In this document: piece by piece, positions 8,933-16,706 of the stretch | How the letters are laid out: each line of letters opens with the position of its first letter | Numbering within the stretch: position 1 is the first letter of the stretch | NCBI RefSeq assembly: GCF_000744225.1 | Contig: NZ_JQLN01000007.1 | Span: 62,001 to 126,000 of the forward strand | Source of the DNA: Kitasatospora mediocidica KCTC 9733 | Lineage (GTDB): Bacteria > Actinomycetota > Actinomycetes > Streptomycetales > Streptomycetaceae | Length of the DNA stretch: 64,000 nucleotides | Direction: 5' to 3' | Program-made: the position numbers and the translations under genes | Notes under the pieces: model-generated | The model's database searches: none | What the model saw: the letters and a program-made list of their open reading frames with translations, nothing else | What the model was told of the DNA's origin: nothing

Positions 8933-9754
8933 TCAGGGGCGCTCGCCGCGTTCGTACATGCCGACGACCTCGTCGGTCGGACCGTCCATGATGAGCTCGC
9001 CGGTCTCGATCCAGATGGTCCGCTCGCAGGTGTCCCGGATCGCGTTGTTGTTGTGGCTCACCAGGAAGACCGTACCGGCCTCCTTGCGCAGCTCACGGAT
9101 CCGGGCCTCGCTGCGGCGCTGGAACGCCTGGTCGCCGGTGGAGAGCGCCTCGTCGATCAGCAGCACGTCGTGCGTCTTCGCCGCCGCGATGGAGAACCGC
9201 AGACGGGCCGCCATGCCGGAGGAGTAGGTGCGCATCGGCAGGTTGATGAACTCGCCCTTCTCGTTGATGCCCGAGAAGTCGACGATCTCCTGGTAGCGCG
9301 CCTTGACCTCGGCCGGGGACATCCCCATCGCCAGGCAGCCGAGCACCACGTTGCGCTCGCCGGTGAGGTCGTCCATCAGCGCCGCGTTCACGCCCAGCAG
9401 CGACGGCTGGCCGTCGGTGTAGATGCCGCCGCGCTCGGTCGGCAGCAGGCCGGCGATGGCGGAGAGCATGGTGGACTTGCCCGAGCCGTTGGAGCCGATC
9501 AGACCGACGGCCTCACCCTTGTACGCGGTGAAGCTGATGCCGCGCACCGCGTGCACCTCGGTGATGGCGGGCGAGCGCTTGCGGGAGATCAGCCGGTTCA
9601 GCGCGGAGGTCGCGCTGCCCTTGCCGGCCGCGGCGCCGTGCACCTTGTAGACGATGTGGACGTCGTCCACGACGACGGTCGGGATGCGGGTCTGCTTGGC
9701 GTTGGCGACGGCCTGGGCGTCGCGCTCAGCACGGTCAACGATGGTGTCAGCCAC
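8933..9754 (-). CDS. Polysaccharide/teichoic acid-type ABC exporter, ATP-binding subunit
   Basis: A 273-residue ABC ATPase of the Wzt/TagH type. Walker A is GSNGSGKST near residue 87, the signature is YSSGMAARLRF, Walker B is VLLIDEAL, and the switch His lies in VFLVSHNNNAI. A 60-residue N-terminal lead before the ABC core is typical of these exporters. There is no C-terminal carbohydrate-binding domain as in some Wzt proteins. The GTG start at 9754 overlaps the permease gene by 8 bases, with GGAGGAG upstream. It should power export of the glycan or lipid made by the genes upstream. Confidence 0.9.
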   Translation of the reverse strand: MADTIVDRAERDAQAVANAKQTRIPTVVVDDVHIVYKVHGAAAGKGSATSALNRLISRKRSPAITEVHAVRGISFTAYKGEAVGLIGSNGSGKSTMLSAIAGLLPTERGGIYTDGQPSLLGVNAALMDDLTGERNVVLGCLAMGMSPAEVKARYQEIVDFSGINEKGEFINLPMRTYSSGMAARLRFSIAAAKTHDVLLIDEALSTGDQAFQRRSEARIRELRKEAGTVFLVSHNNNAIRDTCERTIWIETGELIMDGPTDEVVGMYERGERP

Positions 9755-10679
9755 GGCCGTACTCCTCCTCGGCCTTCCAGAAGTAGATGTAGCCGAACAC
9801 GATGGACACGACGCACCAACCGAGCGCGATGTACCAGAGGTGGTGCGGCATGGTCTGGTGGTTCTTGGTGTGGTGCGAGTAGATCACCGGCGCGAGGGCG
9901 TGCCGGATGAGCTCCATGAAGACCGAGGCCGGGTTGATCGTCATGATCAGACGGAACGGCCAGCTCCAGGTGTTGGTGTTGCCCTGGATGCTGTACATCA
10001 CGCCGGACAGGTACATCCAGGTGCGCAGGACGAACGGCATGAGCTGCGACATGTCGCTGGTCTTGGACCCGATCCGGGCCATGATCAGCGAGAGGCCTGT
10101 GTTGAAGCCGAACTGCAGGAGCAGCGCGGGGATCACCAGCAGCCAGGTGATGCCGATCGGGATCCCGGAGCACAGCACGATGACGACCAGCACGACCATC
10201 GAGATCAGCAGCTGCTGGAGCTGGATCACCGTGAAGGCGATCGGCATGCAGGCACGCGGGAAGTGCAGCGCCCGGATCAGCCAGAGGTTGTCCGAGATCG
10301 CCCGGGTGCCGGCCTGCACCGCGCTCTGGGTGAACTGGAAAATGAAGACGCCGGTGCAAAGCCAGGCGATGTAGTACGGGATGTCGCGGTTGTGCAGGAT
10401 CAGACCGAAGACCAGGTAGAACACGGCGCAGTTGAGCAGGGGGGTGACGACCTGCCACACCTGACCGAGCTTCGCCGTGGTGTACTGCGCGACCAGGCGG
10501 GCGGTCGCGAAGGCCACGATGAAGTGCCGACGACCCCAGAGTTCCTTGGTGTACGCCACTATTCCGGGGCGGGCACCGCTGACCTTCAGGCCGTACTTGT
10601 CCGCGAGCTGCTTCTGGCTCAGCCCGGCATCAACACCTCCCGGGGCGGAGAGATTGATCGTTTCACTCACTGTCGACAC
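9747..10679 (-). CDS. Polysaccharide/teichoic acid-type ABC exporter, permease
   Basis: A 310-residue ABC-2 permease of the Wzm/TagG type with six predicted membrane spans, for example AVFYLVFGLILHN, LLISMVVLVVIVLCSG, ITWLLVIPALLLQFG and the last YIALGWCVVSIVFGYIYFW. The amphipathic WGRRHFIVAFATARL segment before the first span is typical. The GTG start at 10679 has AAGGA 6 bases upstream. It lies 125 bases after the glycosyltransferase gene and overlaps the ATPase gene, so the two form one transporter. Confidence 0.9.
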   Translation of the reverse strand: MSTVSETINLSAPGGVDAGLSQKQLADKYGLKVSGARPGIVAYTKELWGRRHFIVAFATARLVAQYTTAKLGQVWQVVTPLLNCAVFYLVFGLILHNRDIPYYIAWLCTGVFIFQFTQSAVQAGTRAISDNLWLIRALHFPRACMPIAFTVIQLQQLLISMVVLVVIVLCSGIPIGITWLLVIPALLLQFGFNTGLSLIMARIGSKTSDMSQLMPFVLRTWMYLSGVMYSIQGNTNTWSWPFRLIMTINPASVFMELIRHALAPVIYSHHTKNHQTMPHHLWYIALGWCVVSIVFGYIYFWKAEEEYGRG

Positions 10680-10804
10680 ATTCGTCCTTCACGGATTCGG
10701 AAGTCCGGCTGCTGGCCGGGGGCAGTCGCCGGTCTTTCGACTGGAAGATCCCTGCGGATCACGGGGGGAGTTCGGCCGACGGGGGCACTCGTCGGCCGGT
10801 CAGA

Positions 10805-11815
10805 TCAGATGACCGGCGGTCTGCCCAACCTGGTCAATCGCCATACAGTACGCCACCGCATGGGCCGCCGCGCACCGCACGGTGTGCGCCAGCCCTCCCG
10901 GAAACCGCCCCACCAGGCCTTGAGCGCCGGACCCGAGGGGCGGCGGACCAGGGTGAGCAGCAACCAGGTGCACAGATAGAGAGGCACCAACAGGGCCGGA
11001 AGGTTCCGTCGGGCCAGCCACACCCTGTTCCGGGCCACGTTGTGGAAGTACGTGGCGTGCCGGGCCGGGGAGGTGGTCGGGTGGTGCAGCACGATGTCGG
11101 CGCGGTAGTCGATCGACCACCCCGCGTCCAGCGCCCGCCAGGCGAGGTCGGTCTCCTCGTGGGCGTAGAAGAACTCCGCGGGGAGCTGGCCGGCCTGCTC
11201 GAAGACCTCGGACCGGACGGCGCTGGCGCCGCCCAGGAAGGTGGTCACCCGGGACGACTGCAGCGGCTCGCCGGCCCGCAGTCGCGGCACGTGGCGGCGG
11301 GCCGTCTCGCCCGTGTCCGGGTCGGCGATCCGGAAGCTGACGATGCCCAGGCCCGGGTCGGCCGTGAACGCCTCGCGCAGCAGGCGGGCCGAGTCGGTGT
11401 TCGGCAGCAGCCCGTCGTCGTCCAGGAAGAGCACGGCGTCGACGTCCCGGCCGTTCGGGCCGAAGAGCTCGATGCCGACGTTGCGGCCTCCCGGGATCCC
11501 GAGGTTCTCCGGGAGCTCGACGGTGCGTACGTCGTTGGGCAGCGGGGGCAGCGGGGCGCCGTTGCCGACCACGGCGAGCTCGACGTCCGGGCCCTCCTGG
11601 TCGATCACGGAGTCGATCAGCGCGTTCAGCTCGGCCGGGCGGTTGCCCATCGTGATGATGACCGCGCCGAGCCGGAACCGGTCGGCGGCGGAGGCCTCCG
11701 TCCCGGCCTCGGCCAGCGCCTCGGGGGCCGCCTCGGCCAGTGCCTCGGTCGCTGCCTCGGTCGCTGCCTCGGGGGCCTCGCCGACCTCGGTCTCGCTCAT
11801 CGCGGCCTCGCTCAT
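10805..11815 (-). CDS. Family 2 glycosyltransferase
   Basis: A 336-residue GT-A glycosyltransferase. After an Ala/Glu-rich lead of about 45 residues (repeats such as EAATEAATEALAEAAPEALAEA) the core begins at GAVIITMGNRPAELNALIDS. NLGIPGGRNVG and the metal motif FLDDDG near residue 135 follow, then FFYAHEETDLAWRALDAGW as the acceptor/base region. A hydrophobic segment, ALLVPLYLCTWLLLTLV, near the end suggests membrane attachment. The ATG at 11815 overlaps the CDP-alcohol transferase stop (ATGA). The sugar donor is unknown. Confidence 0.88.
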   Translation of the reverse strand: MSEAAMSETEVGEAPEAATEAATEALAEAAPEALAEAGTEASAADRFRLGAVIITMGNRPAELNALIDSVIDQEGPDVELAVVGNGAPLPPLPNDVRTVELPENLGIPGGRNVGIELFGPNGRDVDAVLFLDDDGLLPNTDSARLLREAFTADPGLGIVSFRIADPDTGETARRHVPRLRAGEPLQSSRVTTFLGGASAVRSEVFEQAGQLPAEFFYAHEETDLAWRALDAGWSIDYRADIVLHHPTTSPARHATYFHNVARNRVWLARRNLPALLVPLYLCTWLLLTLVRRPSGPALKAWWGGFREGWRTPCGARRPMRWRTVWRLTRLGRPPVI

Positions 11816-12663
11816 CGCAGCCTGCTGGAGAGGACGATGCTGAGCAGGTGGAGCACGGTTTGCAGCATCGCGATGGCGGCCAGCAGGACGACCGCGAGGC
11901 GGGTGAAGTACAGCCCGCCGTGCACCGTGTCGGCGATCCCGGCGGCCAGCAGGAAGAGCGAGCACTCGACCGCGCCGACCAGCCGGTGGAACTTCAGGAA
12001 GGCCGCCGCCTTACGGGCCTTGGCCACGCCCGATGCCCGCGGCACCGAGGCGCTGTCCTCGACGGCGGTCATCCCGCTGCGGGCCCGGGCCACGTCGACC
12101 AGGTCGGTCTCCGACTTGATCAGGATCGCGCCGAGGGCCGCCAGCGTGCCCAGGAAGGCCCACTCCCACTGCGAGGTCGGACCGTGCTTGTGGAAGAGGT
12201 CGGCGGCCCGCAGACCGGCGCCGGTGAGCAGCGCCGCCTCGGACATGTAGTGGCCGACCCGGTCCAGGTAGACGCCGGTGAGCGAGGTCTGCCGGCGCCA
12301 GCGGGCCACCTCGCCGTCCACGCAGTCGAGCAGCAGGTAGAGCTGGATCAGGACCGCTCCGGCGATGGCTCCGGCGATGCCCGGGATGACCAGCGCGGCC
12401 CCCGCCAGCACTCCGGTGAGCATCATCAGGTAGGTCAGGCCGTTGGGCGTGATCGCGGTGACCGTCGAGAGGACCCGGGTGATCCGCAGCGAGATCCGCC
12501 GCATGTAGAGCCGGCCCGCCCAGTGCTCGGCACTGCGGCGCTGGAGCATGCCCTCGGGGTGGATGACGGCGCGCAGCTCCGCGATGGAGGGGCGGATCGT
12601 GAGGTCGACCGCGGGGCGGTCGGCGGCAGCCTGGTGGGGCTCAGCTGTTGACGGCTTGGACAT
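11812..12663 (-). CDS. CDP-alcohol phosphatidyltransferase family protein
   Basis: A membrane protein of about 283 residues that should transfer a phosphoalcohol from a CDP-activated donor to a lipid or polyol acceptor. The family motif is seen as DGEVARWRRQTSLTGVYLD, but the last Asp of the consensus (D-G-x2-A-R-x8-G-x3-D-x3-D) is His here (RVGH). Hydrophobic spans include GVLAGAALVIPGIAGAIAGA and LAVVLLAAIAMLQTVLHLL. ATG 12663 overlaps the dehydrogenase gene by 23 bases; a TTG at 12714 would overlap by 74 and has no ribosome site. Confidence 0.85.
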   Translation of the reverse strand: MSKPSTAEPHQAAADRPAVDLTIRPSIAELRAVIHPEGMLQRRSAEHWAGRLYMRRISLRITRVLSTVTAITPNGLTYLMMLTGVLAGAALVIPGIAGAIAGAVLIQLYLLLDCVDGEVARWRRQTSLTGVYLDRVGHYMSEAALLTGAGLRAADLFHKHGPTSQWEWAFLGTLAALGAILIKSETDLVDVARARSGMTAVEDSASVPRASGVAKARKAAAFLKFHRLVGAVECSLFLLAAGIADTVHGGLYFTRLAVVLLAAIAMLQTVLHLLSIVLSSRLR

Positions 12664-13702
12664 AGTCGGCGTACGCGTCCCTGATCGCTGAAGGGGAGAG
12701 GTCGAGGTGCTCAAGGATGGTGAAGCGGCCCGGCCGGGTATTCGGAGCGTAGTGCACCGCGTCGGTGAACTCCGCCTCGGTGAAACCGATCTGATCGGCG
12801 GTCACCGGCAGCCCGTGGGCGGTCAGGCGGTCGACGATCAGGCCGGCCAGTTCGTGCTCGCCCCGCAGGAAGCTCGCAAAGGCGGCCCCTAGGCCGACCT
12901 GCTCACCGTGCTGGGCGGAGCGCTTGGGATACAGCACGTCCAAGGCGTGCGAGATCTCATGACAGGCGCCCGACGAAGGCCGGGTACTGCCTGCGATGTT
13001 CATCGCGATGCCGGACAGTACCAGTGCTTCCGCGAGCGCCGTAAGGAGGTCCGGATCTTCCAGCGTTCCCGGGTGGCGCAGCAGGTTCTCACCGGCCGAG
13101 CGGGCCATCGCGATGGCCAGTCCGTCCACCGGTTCACCGGTCTCCCGGTGCGAGAGCTCCCAGTCGGCGCAGGCCGAGATGTTGGAGATCACGTCACCGA
13201 TGCCGGCCGCCACGAATCGCCTCGGGGCCTTCTGGATCACGTCCAGGTCGACCACGATGCCGATCGGTCCGGGCACCCCGTAGGAACCGCGACCCGCGTC
13301 GTTGTCGAGCGTCGACACAGGGGAGCAGATGCCGTCGTGGGCCAGGTTGGTGGCCACGGCGACCACGGGCAGCCCGACACGCGCGGCGGCGTACTTGGCG
13401 GCGTCGATGATCTTACCGCCCCCCATGCCCACCAGAACGTCATAGTGGCCGCCGCGCATCGCCTCCGCCAGGCTCACCGCACCGTCCAGCGTGCCGTCGT
13501 CGACGTGGTACCAGTCCGCGCCGGGCAGCAACGGCTCCAGGCGCTCGCGCAGCAGCTCCCCGGACCCGTTGCTGATCGCTACCGCGATCCGCCCGGAGGC
13601 GGAGAGCCGCTGGTCGGCGAGGATGCTGGCCAGCGAGTCCAGTGCGCCGTGCCGGATCTCGACGAGCAGCGGTGAGGGGATCAGCCGGGTCAGTACTGGC
13701 AC
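12641..13702 (-). CDS. Iron-containing alcohol dehydrogenase, glycerol-1-phosphate dehydrogenase-like
   Basis: A 353-residue protein resembling EgsA/AraM, enzymes that reduce dihydroxyacetone phosphate to sn-glycerol-1-phosphate. The NAD site is VGMGGGKIIDAAKYAA, followed by VVAVATNLAHDGICSP. Candidate metal ligands are in ACHEISHALDVL and AQHGEQVGLG. Length and motif order match the family; substrate is inferred. GTG 13702 overlaps the nucleotidyltransferase stop by 13 bases. Next to a cytidylyltransferase and a CDP-alcohol transferase, G1P or a similar polyol phosphate is a sensible product. Confidence 0.82.
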   Translation of the reverse strand: MPVLTRLIPSPLLVEIRHGALDSLASILADQRLSASGRIAVAISNGSGELLRERLEPLLPGADWYHVDDGTLDGAVSLAEAMRGGHYDVLVGMGGGKIIDAAKYAAARVGLPVVAVATNLAHDGICSPVSTLDNDAGRGSYGVPGPIGIVVDLDVIQKAPRRFVAAGIGDVISNISACADWELSHRETGEPVDGLAIAMARSAGENLLRHPGTLEDPDLLTALAEALVLSGIAMNIAGSTRPSSGACHEISHALDVLYPKRSAQHGEQVGLGAAFASFLRGEHELAGLIVDRLTAHGLPVTADQIGFTEAEFTDAVHYAPNTRPGRFTILEHLDLSPSAIRDAYADYVQAVNS

Positions 13703-14445
13703 GCGATCTCCCGCGCCTTCGCCAGGTCCTCGTGGTTGTCGACCTCGACCCAGGAGACCTCGCCGATCGGCTGCACGTCGATCCGCAGGCCGCGGTCGGC
13801 CATCTCCTGGTAGCCGTCCTCGTAGTACAGCTGCGGGTCGCGCTCGAAGGTGGTGCGCAGCGCGTCCGTCAGGTCGGCGGCGGCGGACGGGTTGATCACG
13901 GTGAGCCCGATGTACTCACCGGTGGCGTCCGCCGGGTCCATCAGCTTGGTGATCCGGCGCACCCCGGTGGCCGGGTCGACGATGACCTTCATCTCCTCGT
14001 CGGCCAGCTTCTTCATGGTGTCCAGAGCGAGCAGGATGCCCGGAGCGCGGCCCTCGGCGATCATCCGGTCGTTGCCGTCCAGCATGGTGCGCTGCACCGA
14101 GGCCGGGTGCACGGTGTCGCCGTTCGCGAGCAGCAGGCCCTCGGCGAAGAGCTCACGGGCGCACCAGAGCGAGTAGGCGTTGTTCCACTCCTCGGCCTTG
14201 TCGTTCTCGACCAGGGTGAGCTTGACGCCGTACTGCTGCTCCAGCGCGTCCTTGCGGTCGTAGACCGCTTCCTTGCGGTAGCCGACCACGATCGCGGCCT
14301 CGCGCAGGCCGACCTCGGCGAAGTTGCCGAGCGTGAGGTCCAGCACGGTCTTCTCGCCGTCCACGGGCACCAACGCCTTGGGGAGGGTGTCGGTGTACGG
14401 GCGGAGCCGGCGGCCGGCTCCGGCCGCCAGAACGAGGCCGATCAT
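13690..14445 (-). CDS. Sugar/polyol-phosphate nucleotidyltransferase (phosphocholine cytidylyltransferase-like)
   Basis: A 251-residue nucleotidyltransferase. The N-terminal NTP loop is LVLAAGAGRRLRPYTDTLPK with the catalytic Lys in LPKALV. The segment ENDKAEEWNNAYSLWCA resembles LicC-type phosphocholine cytidylyltransferases rather than glucose-1-phosphate enzymes, so CTP use is favoured, and the CDP-alcohol gene two steps downstream agrees. ATG 14445 has AGGAGA 7 bases upstream. It is the first gene of the leftward operon. Confidence 0.85.
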   Translation of the reverse strand: MIGLVLAAGAGRRLRPYTDTLPKALVPVDGEKTVLDLTLGNFAEVGLREAAIVVGYRKEAVYDRKDALEQQYGVKLTLVENDKAEEWNNAYSLWCARELFAEGLLLANGDTVHPASVQRTMLDGNDRMIAEGRAPGILLALDTMKKLADEEMKVIVDPATGVRRITKLMDPADATGEYIGLTVINPSAAADLTDALRTTFERDPQLYYEDGYQEMADRGLRIDVQPIGEVSWVEVDNHEDLAKAREIACQY

Positions 14446-15005
14446 GCGGGGTCTCCTGTTTCGTCGAGGTCGTCGAGGTCGTCAAGTCCGTCGGCTTCGT
14501 CGAATCGGGTTCGTCGAAATCGTCGAATCGGCTGTCTCGTCGGGTTCGTCGTTCCGGGCGGACGAACGGCGGGGCCCCCACATCACCCGTCGTCCGGCGT
14601 TCCGGTCCCGCTGTGCGGGAGGTCTCCGTGTCCTAAGCGATGGTAGGCGACGGCCACGACCAGCCCGAACGGCACCCGGGCCCCCCGGGGCCGGGCGGGC
14701 TCCCGCAACAGCCTCCCGGGCCCCGGGCGGCTGCGGGGCTGCGGCCGCCGTCGGGGCAGCCGGCCGACGCCGTCCCGACCGCCCGAACAGCTGCTCGACC
14801 AGCGGGAACGGCGTTTCCCACCGACGCGTACTCTGTGCCGCGAATGCCTCCGGCCGGACCGGCCATACGGCAGACTGGGACCCCGACGCCCACCGGTGCC
14901 CGCAGCTCGCACCGACGGGCGTTCTGCCGTCCGCTGGACCGGGGGGCCGTCCCGGGTGGCGCACCCGGGTGGCGGCGCCGGTCCCCGTGCCCCGAAAGAG
15001 GCCGC
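14446..15005. other. Divergent intergenic region with degenerate CGACGA repeats
   Basis: A 560-base gap between the leftward envelope operon and rightward idi. At 14461-14550 the minus strand carries many degenerate copies of a CGACGA/CGACCTCGACGA unit directly in the leader of the nucleotidyltransferase gene. Around 14680-14740 there are G/C-rich near-palindromes. Promoters for both directions must lie here, but I see no clear consensus boxes. Open frames crossing the region lack ribosome sites and family resemblance. Confidence 0.5.
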
Positions 15006-15614
15006 ATGCCCGAGAGCCGACCGACCAGCCCGACCCAGCCCGCGGGGGACCCGGCGTCCACCGCGTCCGTCACGACCGACGAGATCCTGCTGGAGCTGGT
15101 GGACGACGCCGGCAACACCATCGGCACCGCGGAGAAGCTCTGGGCGCACCAGCAGCCCGGGCGGCTGCACCGGGCCTTCTCGGTCTTCCTCTTCGACCAG
15201 CAGGGGCGCCTGCTGCTGCAGCGCCGGGCGCTGAGCAAGTACCACTCCCCCGGCGTCTGGTCCAACACCTGCTGCGGCCACCCCTACCCCGGCGAGACCC
15301 CGTTCGCCGCCGCCGCGCGACGCACCGCCGAGGAACTCGGCGCGGCACCCGCGCTGCTCTGCGAGGCCGGTACGGTCCGCTACGACCTGCCGGACGAGGC
15401 CTCCGGACTGATCGAGCGCGAGTGGAACCACCTCTTCGTCGGCCTGATCACCGCCGAGCTGCGGCCGGATCCGGAGGAGGTCGAGGACACCCGCTTCGTC
15501 ACCGCCCAGGAGCTCAAGGAGCTGCGGGCCGAGCGGCCGCTCTCGGTCTGGTTCAGCACCGTCTTCGAGGCCGCGCTGCCGGGGATCCGGGAGATCGCCG
15601 GCCGGGACTGGTAG
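15006..15614 (+). CDS. idi: Isopentenyl-diphosphate delta-isomerase, type I
   Basis: A 202-residue Nudix-fold enzyme that interconverts isopentenyl and dimethylallyl diphosphate. The catalytic Cys lies in SNTCCGHPYPGE, the metal ligands include HRAFSVFLFD, and the Nudix-like helix is AAARRTAEELG. The Glu pair appears in EREWNHLFVG. Length fits type I Idi. ATG 15006 has GAAAGAGG upstream; the open frame extends further 5' but without resemblance. Its position beside hopanoid genes suggests joint supply of isoprenoid units. A large hairpin 50 bases past the stop probably ends the transcript. Confidence 0.95.
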   Translation: MPESRPTSPTQPAGDPASTASVTTDEILLELVDDAGNTIGTAEKLWAHQQPGRLHRAFSVFLFDQQGRLLLQRRALSKYHSPGVWSNTCCGHPYPGETPFAAAARRTAEELGAAPALLCEAGTVRYDLPDEASGLIEREWNHLFVGLITAELRPDPEEVEDTRFVTAQELKELRAERPLSVWFSTVFEAALPGIREIAGRDW

Positions 15615-15635
15615 GTCGTCGCGCGCGGCCGGGCC

Positions 15636-16181
15636 TCAGTGTTTGGTGTCCGCCGTGCTGCCCGCCTCACTGCCGCTGCCGCCCTGCGCCGACTTCTCGG
15701 CGGAGGGCGGCAGCGGCAGTGAGGCCCAGATGACCTTGCCGCCGTCGCCGGTCCGCTCCACGTCACAGGCGCCGCCGGCCTCCAGCGCGATGCTCTTCAC
15801 CAGCATCAGCCCGCGCCCCCCGGTCTGCCCGTGGTCGCTCTGCACCGCCTTGGGCCGGTACGGGTGCCCGTCCTCCACCGCGACCCGGACCTGACCGCCC
15901 CCGATCACCACCTCGGTGGTGACCTGGGGGGAGAGCAGCGCGGCGTGCGTGACCGCGTTGGTGACGAGCTCGGAGACGATCAACAGCAGGCCGTCGGTCA
16001 CGTCCTGGTAGCACGGCCCGTCCAGGCCCTGCGCGCGCAACAGATCCCGGACCGCGTGTCTGACCTGCGGCACCGAGGACTCGTGCGCGGCTGCGACGAT
16101 CCGCCACAGGCCGGAGGCCACCGACGTCGCCGGCATCGCCGACATCGTCGGAGCCGGCCACGCCCCGCTGCTCTGATCCAC
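15636..16181 (-). CDS. RsbW-like ATP-binding protein (HATPase_c, anti-sigma type)
   Basis: A 181-residue single-domain GHKL ATPase of the kind abundant in Streptomyces. The N box is LLLIVSELVTNAVTHA near residue 70, the G1 box is VAVEDGHPYRPK, and the G2 region is GGRGLMLVKSIALEAGG. Such proteins act as anti-sigma factor kinases or regulators; the partner is not visible here. GTG 16181 has GAAGGGTGG upstream. The C-terminal 20 codons (Pro/Ser/Gly-rich) are formed by a 60-base hairpin that also lies downstream of idi. Confidence 0.85.
   Translation of the reverse strand: MDQSSGAWPAPTMSAMPATSVASGLWRIVAAAHESSVPQVRHAVRDLLRAQGLDGPCYQDVTDGLLLIVSELVTNAVTHAALLSPQVTTEVVIGGGQVRVAVEDGHPYRPKAVQSDHGQTGGRGLMLVKSIALEAGGACDVERTGDGGKVIWASLPLPPSAEKSAQGGSGSEAGSTADTKH
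15665..15724. terminator. 60-nt hairpin with 21-bp perfect arms between idi and the ATPase gene
   Basis: The arms 15665-15685 and 15704-15724 are exact reverse complements (cctcactgccgctgccgccct and partner), written here in part because of length. After one mismatch a 5-bp inner stem closes a 6-base loop. For idi it lies 51 bases past the stop codon. For the opposite gene it is inside the coding region, where it encodes the LPLPPS and GGSGSE segments. No T-tract follows. Confidence 0.6.
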
Positions 16182-16621
16182 GTCGTGCCACCCTTCGCGC
16201 AGGACTCGGGAGGCGTCGCCGGCGCCGGCCGGCCTTTCGGGAACGGGGCGTTCCGTTCAGGGCTCCCCTTGGTCTCCAGAGGCTAGGAGAGCCGCCGGAA
16301 TCACCGGGCGCGGACGAGGAACTTGCCCCTGGCGGACCGATTCCGACCGATCATGGCGTTCTTTGGCGCACTTACGCACCGAATGCGTTCGCCACCTCAG
16401 CAGGATCGTTCACGCTCCCAGCAGCCCCGCCGCGCTCCCCCACCGCACCCCACCGCACCCCCACGTCCGCCCGCGCCGCCCCACGCCGCCTGCTCGCTAC
16501 GACCGTCCGCCGCCCCGCCTACCCCACCAGCGGAAACGCCGGTGAAGAGCACCCCGAACGCCTGGTAATGTTCTCTCTGTCGCCAAGGGGACAGCACGAA
16601 AAACCCCGAGGCACACACCCT
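16182..16621. other. Intergenic region before tRNA-Leu
   Basis: This 440-base stretch has no gene. It carries the promoter of the leftward ATPase gene and that of the rightward tRNA. At 16425-16480 there is a C-rich tract with short repeats of ccgcaccc. Near 16578-16600 a short palindromic segment precedes the tRNA. No clear promoter boxes were identified. Confidence 0.35.
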
Positions 16622-16706
16622 GTCCGGGTGGCGGAATGGCAGACGCGCTAGCTTGAGGTGCTAGTGCCCTTTATCGGGCGTGGGGGTTCAAGTCCCCCCT
16701 CGGACA
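16622..16706 (+). tRNA. tRNA-Leu (anticodon GAG)
   Basis: An 85-base type II tRNA. Acceptor arms gtccggg and ctcggac pair with one G-T, and A16706 is the discriminator base. The anticodon stem ctagc/gctag closes loop TTGAGGT, giving GAG, which reads CUC/CUU. There is a long variable arm (gtgccctttatcgggcg) and a T arm with ggggg/ccccc around ttcaagt. CCA is not encoded. The 3' half overlaps the end of the recombinase remnant on the other strand, a common integration-site layout. Confidence 0.95.

Noticed and set aside
14640..15005. N-terminal extension of Idi
   Set aside because: The extra 122 codons are Pro/Arg/Gly-rich, do not resemble Idi, and the ATG at 15006 has a ribosome site.
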